Notes: generated by a model not told the origin, from the sequence alone. Shown: positions 17,586-26,697, numbered from the stretch's first letter. The stretch: DNA of 64,000 nucleotides from Chitinophagales bacterium (GCA_030832085.1 JAURJU010000050.1:124001-188000); one strand, 5' to 3'. Numbers and translations: made by a program.

Positions 17586-18977
17586 TTAGTACGCCTTGTT
17601 TTGCGGATCCCAGTTTGTCCAACCGGTGGTCCAGTCTGTAGTACCCATGGCGCCACGGAAGGTAGTGGGCGTAAAATATGAATTCATCCCGGTGAAGCTT
17701 ACACCGGAAAGTGCAGGAGAACCGGTGTTTGGCAAAAAGTTGGGGGCTGTAGAATAAAATGGAGACTTCAACATGGCAGCATCAGCTGTTGACAATGATA
17801 TGCATCCATCAGTTTCAGCCTTGGTTTTCATTTGTGCAGGTGTAACAATGGCCAATGCTGCTGCATCATTCCTATAAACATTGGCAGCATCATTGGAATG
17901 CAGCAGGTTATTCTTGAATTCAGAAAGATTGTCTACATAGTAGGCCTTTGCAGTATTTGCAGATTCAAAAGAAAGACCACCTTTGGGCCAACCCATAACA
18001 ATAGAATTTCTCAATACAAACTGAGTGGACCTCCTCCACCGGTTGCCAAAATTGTGGTTGGCTGCTGTTCCTGTTGCATTGTTGGCCCCCACAATCGTAA
18101 AATTGCTCAACTGAGGTCTAGTAAATGGAGTTGCAGTAGTACCAGTTCCATCATTGTCGCACTCAATGCCATTTCCAGCATCACCAGCATCAACAAAATC
18201 AGGTTTGCGACAGGCAATACCGTATTGAATTTTACCAGTATAGCCGAAGTCAAAATCGAAATCATCATCAGCAGTGGCAAATGCTATCAGGTTCTTGCAG
18301 TTCACTGTTCCACCAAACCACTCATAGGCATCATCGTTACCAAAAGAAACCTGTATGTTTTCGATGATGGTTCCCGAACCAACGCCACCCATGGTAAGAC
18401 CATTGATTTCAGATCCGGGTTCGGCTGCAATTCCAGCATATTCAATGCGAACGAAACGAAGAATTCCACTTTCGTCGTTTGCATCAGTGCCACCAAATTT
18501 CCTGCCTACACCACCCTCAACGGTTGGAGCAGGATCTTGGGGACGGTTGGTTGGTGCTTTACCCAAGAGTATGATTCCACCCCAATCGCCAGGCGTCCTT
18601 TGCCCAATGGACTTCCCACTGGTGAATACGATGGGATCAGTCGCCCGACCATCAGCAATCAATTTAGCCCCTCGTTCAATGATCAAAGCTCCTTTCTCAG
18701 TAATATCACTCACTATTACGCTCCCTGGAGCAATTGTGAAGGTGTTGCCATCAGTGATATAAACATAACCCTTCAGTGTATATTTACCCTTGGGCAAATA
18801 ATAACTTTTGTTTAAAATACCCTGAATGATTCCACCATTGGTAGCAGGGTCTTGTGGATCAGAAGAAACAGTTCCACCACCTGTAGTATTATTAACGGTT
18901 TCTTCGAAATTGACTTTAATGCAAGAGCTGACTGAGAACAAGGTAATGGCTACAATTGCCAAGAAAACTCTTTTCAT
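17586..18977 (-). CDS. Surface lipoprotein, right-handed beta-helix type
   Basis: This is a 463-residue putative lipoprotein (signal MKRVFLAIVAITLFSVSSC, lipobox Cys19). After a Gly/Thr linker the body shows repeated short strand-turn units such as NTFTIAPGSVIV, GALIIERGAKLIADG, DPIVFTSG and LRFVRIEYAGI, the pattern of right-handed parallel beta-helix proteins. It also carries several acidic Asp/Asn-rich stretches (GNDDAYEWFGG, ATADDDFDFDFGY) that could bind calcium. It lies 29 bp downstream of a TonB-dependent receptor gene. By position it could be the receptor's surface partner. The substrate is unknown, and no SusD-like gene is present. Confidence 0.78.
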   Translation of the reverse strand: MKRVFLAIVAITLFSVSSCIKVNFEETVNNTTGGGTVSSDPQDPATNGGIIQGILNKSYYLPKGKYTLKGYVYITDGNTFTIAPGSVIVSDITEKGALIIERGAKLIADGRATDPIVFTSGKSIGQRTPGDWGGIILLGKAPTNRPQDPAPTVEGGVGRKFGGTDANDESGILRFVRIEYAGIAAEPGSEINGLTMGGVGSGTIIENIQVSFGNDDAYEWFGGTVNCKNLIAFATADDDFDFDFGYTGKIQYGIACRKPDFVDAGDAGNGIECDNDGTGTTATPFTRPQLSNFTIVGANNATGTAANHNFGNRWRRSTQFVLRNSIVMGWPKGGLSFESANTAKAYYVDNLSEFKNNLLHSNDAANVYRNDAAALAIVTPAQMKTKAETDGCISLSTADAAMLKSPFYSTAPNFLPNTGSPALSGVSFTGMNSYFTPTTFRGAMGTTDWTTGWTNWDPQNKAY

Positions 18978-19006
18978 ACAATGGTTTTTGCTGATTTTAA
19001 TTGAAT

Positions 19007-21826
19007 TTATTTTGTTTTTTTGCTGATATTAAAGTCATAAGTAAATCCTACTGAAATGGTTGATCCTGGTGTATAGGAATTGAACAACCTGTCAACTCCA
19101 CTTTTGAAGGCAGTGGGGCCATCAACGTTTTCATAGAAATAAAATGCATTGTTGAGAATGTCTGCAAAATTGATTTTAATCTCTCCCTTGCCGTCAATGA
19201 CCTTTTTGGAGAGCTGAAGGTCCAGCTGGTTCCTTGGGCGTTCAAATACATTGGGAAACTCCTCATTACCGACCAATGCAAGGCGTTCTCCAACCCTGTT
19301 GTACAATAGGGATGCATTGAATTGTGTGCTACTAAACTGTAAGCCTGCGTTGATGAGGAATGGTGATTGTCCTTGCAAGGGCCTGTCTGCCTTAACTGCT
19401 TTGTTGCCAGCACTGATATCATTGAAGGTGACTTCAGATCGGATATAGGTATAATTTCCAAAAAATGCGAAATTCTTCAGCACGGGAGAAATGAATTCTA
19501 GCCCAGTTCTCGCTTCCAACTCGAAGCCAAAAGTTTTTGCATTGATGGCATTTTGATAGAAATACCTGCGGGAATCTCCATTGCTAGAAGGGTCGAGCCT
19601 GAATTCAATCGGATTGGAGAAATCTTTGTAGAAAGCACCAACCGTGATTGCTTCGCCTGCCTTGGGATAGAGCTCATACCTGACATCATAGTTTAGGATG
19701 GAGCTTCTCAACAGTCCCGTATCACCCTTCACTCCATAGTTCATTTCATAATCATAAAATGCAAATTCTGCTATTTCCCTGAATTCAGGGCGTGCAACAG
19801 TCCTGCTAGCAGACAACCTGATGTTCTGCTTGTCGCCTGCATTCAAAGAAAGGTTAATGGAAGGTAGCAGGTCCAACTTTTCAGTGAGCCTTGTATTCCT
19901 GTTGCCGGTTTGATCTTTTGATGAAAGCAACTGTTGAAAATTTTCTGCCCTCAGCCCCCAAATAATCCTTGCAGGACCAAATTTGTTGTCCATCATACCA
20001 TATCCTGCATTCAAAACAGAAACACCGAAATACCTGTCTTGGTTGTTGGTAAACTCTTCCAAAACATAACCACTCTGGCCCATGTTATCATAGAAAAACG
20101 CAGACTCAATAGGTTTGAAGGCATTTGCTGCAACGAAAGAGTTGATGTTGGTGGTGTTGTACCTAAAAATTCGGCTCCTAAAGTCGCGGATGCGTGCAAG
20201 ACTTGAACCACCAATCTTCAGGGTTTGCTTGTCCTTGCCACCCCAGTTCATCGGAACGATGAACTGTCCCCCACCGCCAAAACTATAATCTTTTAAAGCA
20301 CTGTAAAACCTCCTTGTATCGTCAGGATCAATTTCAAATTTATTGTTCGTGTTGATGGCCCTTGCATACAATGCACTTCTGAGGTCTGGCTGTTTTTTAA
20401 GGTTATAACCTGCATTTCCATTCCATTTGAACTTGATACCTTTTGCAGTGAGCTGATGCTCCCCCTCAAGCTGAGCGCTGTAGAGTGAGCGCTGGCTCAT
20501 GTTGGATGAATAAAATTGGATATCATTCAACCGGCTGGTATTATAACCCTTTCTCGTATAATAATTGTCATCAAACAATTGATTGAAGAGATTCTTCAAG
20601 GAGACCTTGTGCCTGCCTTTAACCCAAGTGATGTTGGCCACTGCACCCAGATTGGTCTGGTAGCGATTCTGGTTATCGTTATAATTGAAAATCGTTGTTC
20701 CATTGGTCTCATAAAAAGATCGCTCTACATTGTAGACCAACATTGAATTCCTGTAATTTGCCGCAACCAGAACACCAAGGTTTGAACCATTTTTCAACTT
20801 ATGGTTTTGTGCGTAGGTGATATTGAAGGTTTTGATTGGAGCGGCATTCATTGTATGTTGCTGATATACATCCCCACGGAAAAGTTGCGTAAGCTCAATT
20901 TGTTTGTTCAATCCCCCTGCATCTTTACCCAACGCCCTGTACAACTGTGCAGTTGCAGGAAAGCTATCAGGAAGGGCTCTGGTTCCATCATCAAATCCCA
21001 GCCAATCATACTGGTTGCGCTGGTTGCTGACAAATGGCTTGAAAGTGGATTGGGTATTGTATCCCAGACCAAAACCAACCGTCAACAGATCCTTTGAAGG
21101 AATGTCTCTTGTATTTACCTGAACAAGCCCACCTGAAAATTCTCCTGTAAACTCAGGAGTTGCAGTTTTGTTGATGACAATGTTGTCAATCAAAGCAGCG
21201 GGAAACATGTCAAATGAAAATGCTTTCTTGTCGGGCTCGCTACTAGGCAAAAGGGCTGAATTGAGCATGGCTGAATTATAGCGGTCAGACAATCCACGCA
21301 CAATGACAAACTTGTTGTCTTGAACTGATGCTCCACTCACACGCTTCAACACCTCTCCAGTATTCTTATCTGGTGTTCTCCTGATAAAGTCAGCAGCCAG
21401 TCCGCTGGACATGGCAGGATTGTTCCGCTGGAAAGTCAGTAATGCGATACTGCTTTCCTGGCGGCGTGTGGACTTGATGACAATCGCGTCGCTGTTTTTA
21501 GACTGGGGCTCAAGCACTACTACAATGGAATTTTCACCTGATAAAGAAAACTCAAGGTCTGATACGGACTTTGAGTTGAATCCCACACTGGAGATTACAA
21601 TGCTATATTTTTTTCCAAGCTCCATTTTAATACTGAAGTTTCCCTGTACATCAGCAACAACAGTGTTTCTCGAACCTTCAACCATGATTGAAGCACCGGC
21701 AATGGGTTCATTTTGGGTATTGATGACCTTACCCAAGAATATTTGAACCTGTGCGAGCGATGTTGAAGAGGCCAAAAAAGAGAGGACCAAAACAAAGAAT
21801 AATCGGGATATTGGCTGCTTGAACAT
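19007..21826 (-). CDS. TonB-dependent outer-membrane receptor (SusC-like without SusD)
   Basis: This is a 939-residue outer-membrane transporter. A signal peptide (about 1-25, ending STSLAQ) is followed by a carboxypeptidase-regulatory-like domain (about 28-110: GKVINTQNEPIAGASIMVEG), a plug domain (NPAMSSGLAADFIRRTPDKNTGEVLKRVSGASVQDNKFVIVRGLSDRYNSAMLN) and a long beta-barrel ending ISVGFTYDFNISKK. The plug includes the conserved RGLxDRY. Such receptors import nutrients too large for porins, using TonB energy. It lies upstream of, and probably in an operon with, a beta-helix lipoprotein in place of SusD. A 146-bp divergent space separates it from rmlA. Confidence 0.92.
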   Translation of the reverse strand: MFKQPISRLFFVLVLSFLASSTSLAQVQIFLGKVINTQNEPIAGASIMVEGSRNTVVADVQGNFSIKMELGKKYSIVISSVGFNSKSVSDLEFSLSGENSIVVVLEPQSKNSDAIVIKSTRRQESSIALLTFQRNNPAMSSGLAADFIRRTPDKNTGEVLKRVSGASVQDNKFVIVRGLSDRYNSAMLNSALLPSSEPDKKAFSFDMFPAALIDNIVINKTATPEFTGEFSGGLVQVNTRDIPSKDLLTVGFGLGYNTQSTFKPFVSNQRNQYDWLGFDDGTRALPDSFPATAQLYRALGKDAGGLNKQIELTQLFRGDVYQQHTMNAAPIKTFNITYAQNHKLKNGSNLGVLVAANYRNSMLVYNVERSFYETNGTTIFNYNDNQNRYQTNLGAVANITWVKGRHKVSLKNLFNQLFDDNYYTRKGYNTSRLNDIQFYSSNMSQRSLYSAQLEGEHQLTAKGIKFKWNGNAGYNLKKQPDLRSALYARAINTNNKFEIDPDDTRRFYSALKDYSFGGGGQFIVPMNWGGKDKQTLKIGGSSLARIRDFRSRIFRYNTTNINSFVAANAFKPIESAFFYDNMGQSGYVLEEFTNNQDRYFGVSVLNAGYGMMDNKFGPARIIWGLRAENFQQLLSSKDQTGNRNTRLTEKLDLLPSINLSLNAGDKQNIRLSASRTVARPEFREIAEFAFYDYEMNYGVKGDTGLLRSSILNYDVRYELYPKAGEAITVGAFYKDFSNPIEFRLDPSSNGDSRRYFYQNAINAKTFGFELEARTGLEFISPVLKNFAFFGNYTYIRSEVTFNDISAGNKAVKADRPLQGQSPFLINAGLQFSSTQFNASLLYNRVGERLALVGNEEFPNVFERPRNQLDLQLSKKVIDGKGEIKINFADILNNAFYFYENVDGPTAFKSGVDRLFNSYTPGSTISVGFTYDFNISKKTK

Positions 21827-21869
21827 AAATTAATTTGAAACACAAAAAAACAAGCTTGTCATTACCCCA

Positions 21870-21900
21870 CCGTTAGCGCCTTGTTAACCAATTGTAACGG
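21870..21900. repeat. Short inverted repeat in the TonB receptor / rmlA divergent space
   Basis: CCGTTA at 21870-21875 and TAACGG at 21895-21900 form an inverted pair with a 19-nt centre. The space between the two divergent genes has further GTTA/TAAC words. A regulator site is possible but unproven. Confidence 0.25.
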
Positions 21901-21946
21901 GTATGTTACGCCAATGTTAAGGGCAGAAAATCTTGTTAAAAAATCG

Positions 21947-21954
21947 CATCTTTG
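21947..21954 (+). promoter_or_regulatory. Candidate rmlA -7 element (CATCTTTG)
   Basis: CATCTTTG differs from TAnnTTTG only at the first base and lies 18 nt before the chosen ATG of rmlA. No TTG is seen at a suitable distance upstream. Confidence 0.25.
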
Positions 21955-21972
21955 TATCTAGAAAATTATTGT

Positions 21973-22833
21973 ATGAAAGGAATCATTTTAGCAGGCGGTT
22001 CAGGTACCAGGCTTTACCCCATCACTTATGCGATCAGCAAGCAAATCATGCCTGTTTATGACAAACCAATGATCTATTATCCCCTTTCAACGCTCATGCT
22101 CTCAGGCATAAAAGATATCCTGATCATTTCCACTCCCCAAGACCTCCCTCAATTCAGAAAATTATTTGGTGATGGAAGCCATATCGGTTTGAACATGAGC
22201 TATGCCGAACAGCCCCTGCCCAATGGGTTGGCCCAGGCATTTGTAATTGGAAAGGATTTCATCGGCAATGATCCCTGTGCCCTAGTGCTCGGGGACAATA
22301 TATTTTACGGGGCGGGATTGGGAAAAACGCTTGAGAAAAACACGAACCCCGATGGTGGCATTGTGTACGCCTATCAGGTAAGTGATCCCGAAAGGTACGG
22401 TGTTGTTGAATTTGATGCCCAAATGAAAGCCATTTCAATAGAAGAAAAACCCGAACATCCCAAGAGCAGGTATGCTGTGCCGGGGCTTTATTTTTATGAC
22501 AACAATGTCGTGGAAATTGCAAAAAACATCAAGCCATCCCCAAGGGGTGAGTATGAAATCACCGACATCAACCTGGAATACCTCAACCGAGAAAAACTCA
22601 GTGTCTCCGTGCTCGACAGGGGTACCGCATGGCTGGATACCGGAACTTTTGATTCGCTCATGCAAGCCTCACAGTTCATCCAAGTAATTGAACAAAGGCA
22701 AGGCATAAAAGTCGCCTGCATAGAAGAAATCGCCTGGAGAAAAGGATTTATCAATACAGATCAGCTTGTTAAGCTTGCACATCCGCTACTCAAAAGCGGA
22801 TATGGAAAATACCTGATGGAACTCGTTAACTAA
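21973..22833 (+). CDS. rmlA: Glucose-1-phosphate thymidylyltransferase
   Basis: RmlA joins glucose-1-phosphate and dTTP to make dTDP-glucose, the first step to dTDP-rhamnose and related sugars. The ORF track starts at 21952. The ATG at 21973 gives the classic start [18 protein letters not shown] with the nucleotide-binding GGSGTRL motif. The protein then has 286 residues, the normal length of the short RmlA form. Further landmarks are [41 protein letters not shown] and [10 protein letters not shown]. The next gene is galE (6-bp gap). The rest of the rhamnose set (rmlB, rmlC, rmlD) is not in the window. Confidence 0.96.
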   Translation: MKGIILAGGSGTRLYPITYAISKQIMPVYDKPMIYYPLSTLMLSGIKDILIISTPQDLPQFRKLFGDGSHIGLNMSYAEQPLPNGLAQAFVIGKDFIGNDPCALVLGDNIFYGAGLGKTLEKNTNPDGGIVYAYQVSDPERYGVVEFDAQMKAISIEEKPEHPKSRYAVPGLYFYDNNVVEIAKNIKPSPRGEYEITDINLEYLNREKLSVSVLDRGTAWLDTGTFDSLMQASQFIQVIEQRQGIKVACIEEIAWRKGFINTDQLVKLAHPLLKSGYGKYLMELVN

Positions 22834-22839
22834 TACCAC

Positions 22840-23901
22840 ATGATAAAAAAAATACTTGTCACCGGAGGGTCCGGATATATTGGATCCCACACATTGGTGG
22901 ACCTGATTGAGCATGGATTCGAGGTGATTTCCGCCGATAACAATTCCCGGTCAACCATCGGCATGTTGGAGGGTGTTGAAAAAATAACAGGAGTAAAGGT
23001 CAAGAACTACAATGTTGACCTCTGCAACTTCGATGAAACCAGGGCCATATTCGAAGAAAACAACAATATTGAAGGCATCATCCATTTCGCAGCGTACAAA
23101 GCCGTCGGAGAATCTGTGGAGAAACCCCTGCTTTATTTCCACAACAACATGGGATCGCTGGTCAATATTTTGCGGTGCATTGAAGAGTTCAAAATTCCCA
23201 ATTTTGTATTTTCATCTTCCTGTACGGTCTATGGCAACCCTGATGCAATACCAGTTACAGAAGATACGCCAAGGAAAAACGCTGAATCTCCTTATGGCCT
23301 GACCAAACAAATGGGAGAACAAATGATTGAGGCATTTGCCGCTTCCAACGCAACAACCAACTCGGTCTTGCTCAGGTATTTTAATCCTGCAGGTGCCCAT
23401 GCTTCTGCACTGATTGGTGAACTTCCGATAGACAGACCACAAAACCTAACGCCTGTCATTACACAAACTGCCATAGGTAAAATCCCGCAGCTGACCGTTT
23501 TCGGCAACGATTATCCAACCAGGGATGGCTCCTGCATACGTGACCTGATTCATGTGTGTGACCTGGCACATGCGCATACCCTTTCCATTCGCTTTTTGCT
23601 TAACAAAAAGAACAAGACAAATTGTGAAGTATTCAACCTTGGGTCTGGTGATGGCATCACGGTGCTTGAGTCCATCAGGGCATTTGAAGAAAGTACCGGG
23701 GTACCACTGAATTATACCATTGGTGAAAGAAGACCAGGGGATGTAGTGGCCATTTACGCGAACAACGATAAGGCAAGAACAGCACTTGGCTGGGTTCCCC
23801 AGTTTGGCCTGAAAGACATCATGACCAGCGCCTGGAAATGGGAACAGTACATTCAAAACCAGCCAAAGCATCTTGACCTGAGGGCGCACCGTTTGAATTA
23901 G
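22840..23901 (+). CDS. galE: UDP-glucose 4-epimerase
   Basis: GalE interconverts UDP-glucose and UDP-galactose. It is an extended short-chain dehydrogenase of 353 residues. The NAD-binding motif GGSGYIGS is at residues 8-15, and the catalytic pair is in SPYGLTKQMGEQ (YxxxK). The serine partner lies in FVFSSSCTVYG. The C-terminal substrate-binding part includes the RPGDVVAIYANNDKA segment. It directly follows rmlA (6 bp) and both feed nucleotide sugars into surface glycans. The start ATG at 22840 puts the Rossmann strand right at the N-terminus, as expected. Confidence 0.96.
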   Translation: MIKKILVTGGSGYIGSHTLVDLIEHGFEVISADNNSRSTIGMLEGVEKITGVKVKNYNVDLCNFDETRAIFEENNNIEGIIHFAAYKAVGESVEKPLLYFHNNMGSLVNILRCIEEFKIPNFVFSSSCTVYGNPDAIPVTEDTPRKNAESPYGLTKQMGEQMIEAFAASNATTNSVLLRYFNPAGAHASALIGELPIDRPQNLTPVITQTAIGKIPQLTVFGNDYPTRDGSCIRDLIHVCDLAHAHTLSIRFLLNKKNKTNCEVFNLGSGDGITVLESIRAFEESTGVPLNYTIGERRPGDVVAIYANNDKARTALGWVPQFGLKDIMTSAWKWEQYIQNQPKHLDLRAHRLN

Positions 23902-23973
23902 GAATAAAAATTAACCAATTGCAACCAAAATAACGCTTGATTTAATGTTATTTTGCAACAAACTGTAATTATC

Positions 23974-24936
23974 ATGTTGGATGCAATTGAAGTAACGGGA
24001 CAAAAAGATACCAGAAGCGGCTTTGGAGATGGCATTTTTGAATTGGGGCAAACCAACCCAAATGTTGTGGCGCTGACTGCTGATCTTGCAGGCTCGATGA
24101 AGTTGAATGCATTCATCAAGTCATTTCCAGAACGTTTCATTCAATGTGGAATTGCCGAAGCAAACATGATCAGCATTGCAGCAGGACTAACAATTGGAGG
24201 AAAAATCCCCTATACCACCACCTTTGCCAACTTCTCAACCGGAAGGGTTTACGACCAAATCAGGCAATCCGTTGCCTATTCCGGCAAAAACGTCAAGATT
24301 TGCGCATCTCATGCCGGCTTGACCCTGGGAGAGGATGGTGCAACACACCAAATCCTTGAAGACATCGGCTTGATGAAGATGCTGCCAGGGATGACAGTGA
24401 TTGTGCCCTGCGATTACAACCAAACAAAAGCAGCAACCATAGCCATTGCCGATCATGAGGGACCTGTATACCTGCGTTTTGGAAGACCTGTATGGCCAAT
24501 TTTTACCAGCGCAACGGAACCCTTCATTGTTGGCAAGGCCCAAAAGTTTTCAGAAGGAACTGATGTCAGCATTTTTGCATGTGGACACCTTGTATGGAAA
24601 GCCATCGAAGCGGCAAGAATACTGAAGGAAAAGGGAATTCATGCAGAAGTGATCAATATCCATACCATCAAGCCCCTGGACACAGCAGCAGTTATCGCTT
24701 CCATCCAAAAAACAGGATGTGCAGTAACGGCAGAAGAGCACAATGTGCTGGGTGGCCTGGGCGATAGCATTGCACAAACCGCATCCAAGTCATTTCCAAT
24801 TCCCATCGAGATGGTCGGCACACAAGATACTTTTGGGGAAAGCGGAAAACCCACTGAACTCCTTAAAAAATATGGCCTGGATACTGAATTCATTGTTGCA
24901 GCTGCAGAAAAAGCCATGTCCAGAAAGAAAGGATAA
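23974..24936 (+). CDS. Transketolase, C-terminal subunit (split enzyme)
   Basis: This is the pyrimidine-binding plus C-terminal half of a two-subunit transketolase, 320 residues from the ATG at 23974 (the track's 23953 start is a TTG). The catalytic-type glutamate is in QCGIAEANMISIAAG, and the cofactor-side motif in TTTFANFSTGRVYDQIRQS. The C-terminal domain includes INIHTIKPLD and AEEHNVLGGLGD. In split systems the N-terminal thiamine-diphosphate half is usually the neighbouring gene. Here the neighbours are galE and a sigma factor, so that half must be elsewhere. Its stop overlaps the sigma factor's start (TAATG). Confidence 0.92.
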   Translation: MLDAIEVTGQKDTRSGFGDGIFELGQTNPNVVALTADLAGSMKLNAFIKSFPERFIQCGIAEANMISIAAGLTIGGKIPYTTTFANFSTGRVYDQIRQSVAYSGKNVKICASHAGLTLGEDGATHQILEDIGLMKMLPGMTVIVPCDYNQTKAATIAIADHEGPVYLRFGRPVWPIFTSATEPFIVGKAQKFSEGTDVSIFACGHLVWKAIEAARILKEKGIHAEVINIHTIKPLDTAAVIASIQKTGCAVTAEEHNVLGGLGDSIAQTASKSFPIPIEMVGTQDTFGESGKPTELLKKYGLDTEFIVAAAEKAMSRKKG

Positions 24937-25493
24937 TGAACATGATTCCCGATCAGGACGATAACGAATTGGTCAGGCTGTTCAAGGATGATGCGCAGCG
25001 GGATAAGGCATTCACCATCATCGTAAAAAAATACCAGGAGAAAATTTATTGGCAGGTCAGAAGAATGGTCATCCATCACCAGGATGCAGATGATGTGCTG
25101 CAAAACGTATTCATCAAGGCCTGGAACGGACTGCAGAATTTTAGGGAAGATGCCAAATTGTACACCTGGATCTACAGGATTGCGGTCAATGAATCACTGA
25201 CCTTCCTGGAACAGCAAAAGAAAAAGGCATCGGTTTCATTTGATGATATCAGCGCCAATCTTGAAGACAAAATGCGCAGTGAGAAGGGTTTTGATGAAAA
25301 CAAGGCAGTTTGGAAACTGCAACTGGCAATTCAACAACTCCCTGAAAAACAAAAGATTGTGTTCAATTTGCGCTATTTTGAAGAGATGCCCTACGAAGAG
25401 ATGAGCCAAATCCTGGACACTTCTGTGGGGGCCCTAAAAGCCAGTTATCACCATGCGGTCAAGAAAATCGAGGAATATATCTTAAACCATTAA
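24936..25493 (+). CDS. ECF-type RNA polymerase sigma factor
   Basis: This is a sigma-70 family (ECF) factor of 185 residues. Region 2 contains DADDVLQNVFIKAWNGLQNFREDAKLYTWIYRIAVNE, covering core binding and -10 recognition. Region 4 is the C-terminal helix-turn-helix with LRYFEEMPYEEMSQILDTSVGALKASYHHAVKKIEEYI. The start ATG shares one base with the stop codon of the transketolase gene (TAATG), so translation is likely coupled. The next gene encodes a membrane protein with anti-sigma features, and the one after a Spy-like protein, which points to an envelope-stress module (inference). Confidence 0.94.
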   Translation: MNMIPDQDDNELVRLFKDDAQRDKAFTIIVKKYQEKIYWQVRRMVIHHQDADDVLQNVFIKAWNGLQNFREDAKLYTWIYRIAVNESLTFLEQQKKKASVSFDDISANLEDKMRSEKGFDENKAVWKLQLAIQQLPEKQKIVFNLRYFEEMPYEEMSQILDTSVGALKASYHHAVKKIEEYILNH

Positions 25494-25525
25494 ACCCTTA
25501 GAGAACGACATTGTCTAAGAAATGC

Positions 25526-26161
25526 ATGTCAACTACCATTTCCATACAGCAAGAATTGTCCTCAATAAGCCAGCACGTTGCCAACCTGCAGAACAACACC
25601 CCTTTTCTGATGCCCAATGGATATATGGAATCATTTCATGGTAGATTGATGGATCGACTTATGGATGAATCATCCCAGTCGGAATCCGCAGAAATTTCAC
25701 CCCTGCTCAGGTCCCTTCAGGACCAAAATCCTTATGCCATACCCGAAGGATATTTCAACACCTTGAAAGTTGCGATCTCCAAGCCCCAGGCTCCAGTGGT
25801 GAAGGTGTTCACCATGGGTATTTTTGCCCGGTACGCTGCCGCTGCTTGCTTGATTGGTATCCTGGCAACAGTATTTTTAATTGGCAGTAAAAAAGATGGC
25901 ATTTCAACGGCGGTAGCCAAAACAGACATTGAAATACCCGCTGCCCAGGTTTCGCCGGATGCCATTTCCTCTTACCTGGAAGAAATGGACAACCTTTCCT
26001 TTGATGAAGATGCTGAAAATGAAGTATTTTCATCCAAAAGCAATCTTTTGGTTGACATCAACAGTTCAACAATAAAAGAAATTTTACAAGAAATACCAGA
26101 CAATGAAATTTCGTTGTACATGGCCCAAAATGATTTTGGGGATGTACGTTCACTCAATTAA
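25526..26161 (+). CDS. Putative membrane-bound anti-sigma factor with repeated PxxxPxGY motif
   Basis: This is a 211-residue protein with a single membrane helix (about residues 103-121, FARYAAAACLIGILATVFLIG), probably with its N-terminus in the cytoplasm. The N-terminal part has two copies of a short motif: TPFLMPNGYMESF (about 25-37) and NPYAIPEGYFNTL (about 68-80). I know this PYxxPxGYF pattern from Bacteroidota proteins encoded next to ECF sigma factors. There is no zinc anti-sigma (HxxxCxxC) motif. The ATG at 25526 is preferred to the track's TTG at 25511. It lies 32 bp after the sigma gene, and its stop overlaps the next start. Confidence 0.7.
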   Translation: MSTTISIQQELSSISQHVANLQNNTPFLMPNGYMESFHGRLMDRLMDESSQSESAEISPLLRSLQDQNPYAIPEGYFNTLKVAISKPQAPVVKVFTMGIFARYAAAACLIGILATVFLIGSKKDGISTAVAKTDIEIPAAQVSPDAISSYLEEMDNLSFDEDAENEVFSSKSNLLVDINSSTIKEILQEIPDNEISLYMAQNDFGDVRSLN

Positions 26162-26610
26162 TGGCTAAAATCAACAGAACCATGAAAAAACCATTGTTTA
26201 TCATTGCAGTTGTACTAATGGGATATGCTGCCCAGGCCCAAGGTAAATTTGACCGGGAAACCAGAACTGCAGAAATAAAAAAAATCCAGGCCATGGAAAT
26301 GGCATTCATAACAAAGGAATTGAACCTTACCCCGGACGAGGCACAAAAATTCTGGCCTGTATTCAACCAGTACAGAACAGAACTCAAAGGCATGGCCATA
26401 GAAAGAAAGCATGGAGACCAGCTGGAAAAGCAGCAAAAAATGCTGGACATCAGAAAAAAATACAGAGAGGACTTTACAAAAGTAATGAGCCATGAAAGGG
26501 CAAACAAGGTCTTTGGGGCAGAAGAAGAGTTCAAATCATTGGTCAGAAGAGAGTTTCAAAAGCGGCAAATTGAGAAAAAACAGCTTGAACCCCGGAAAAA
26601 AGGGTTTTGA
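26161..26610 (+). CDS. Spy/CpxP-like small periplasmic protein
   Basis: This is a 149-residue protein with a signal peptide (MKKPLFIIAVVLMGYAAQAQ after the second Met). The mature part is a charged alpha-helical protein with LNLTPDEAQKFWPVFNQYRTEL, where the LTPDEAxKFWPxYNxY pattern resembles the LTxxQ region of Spy/CpxP/ZraP-type chaperone-sensors. The ATG at 26161 shares a base with the stop of the anti-sigma gene (TAATG). The alternative ATG at 26182 would give a tighter signal peptide. It is the last gene before a strong terminator and is probably part of the sigma-controlled module. Confidence 0.75.
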   Translation: MAKINRTMKKPLFIIAVVLMGYAAQAQGKFDRETRTAEIKKIQAMEMAFITKELNLTPDEAQKFWPVFNQYRTELKGMAIERKHGDQLEKQQKMLDIRKKYREDFTKVMSHERANKVFGAEEEFKSLVRREFQKRQIEKKQLEPRKKGF

Positions 26611-26663
26611 TTATTTTATACAATAACGTAATTTTAATGCGGTGTTTTTCATAGGTTAGCAAC

Positions 26664-26697
26664 GGCTGGCTCTTTTTAGAGCCGGCCTCTTTTTTTT
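26664..26697 (+). terminator. Intrinsic terminator of the sigma/anti-sigma/Spy operon
   Basis: A 9-bp stem (GGCTGGCTC / GAGCCGGCC, one G-U pair) with a T-rich loop is followed by TCTTTTTTTT. It lies about 55 bp after the Spy-like gene. The next gene is on the other strand and converges. Confidence 0.88.

Noticed and set aside
17832-18815. 327-codon plus-strand ORF antisense to the beta-helix lipoprotein gene
   Set aside because: Its translation is Cys/Ser-rich and low in recognisable structure, and the opposite strand has a clear signal peptide and beta-helix repeats. It is a shadow ORF.
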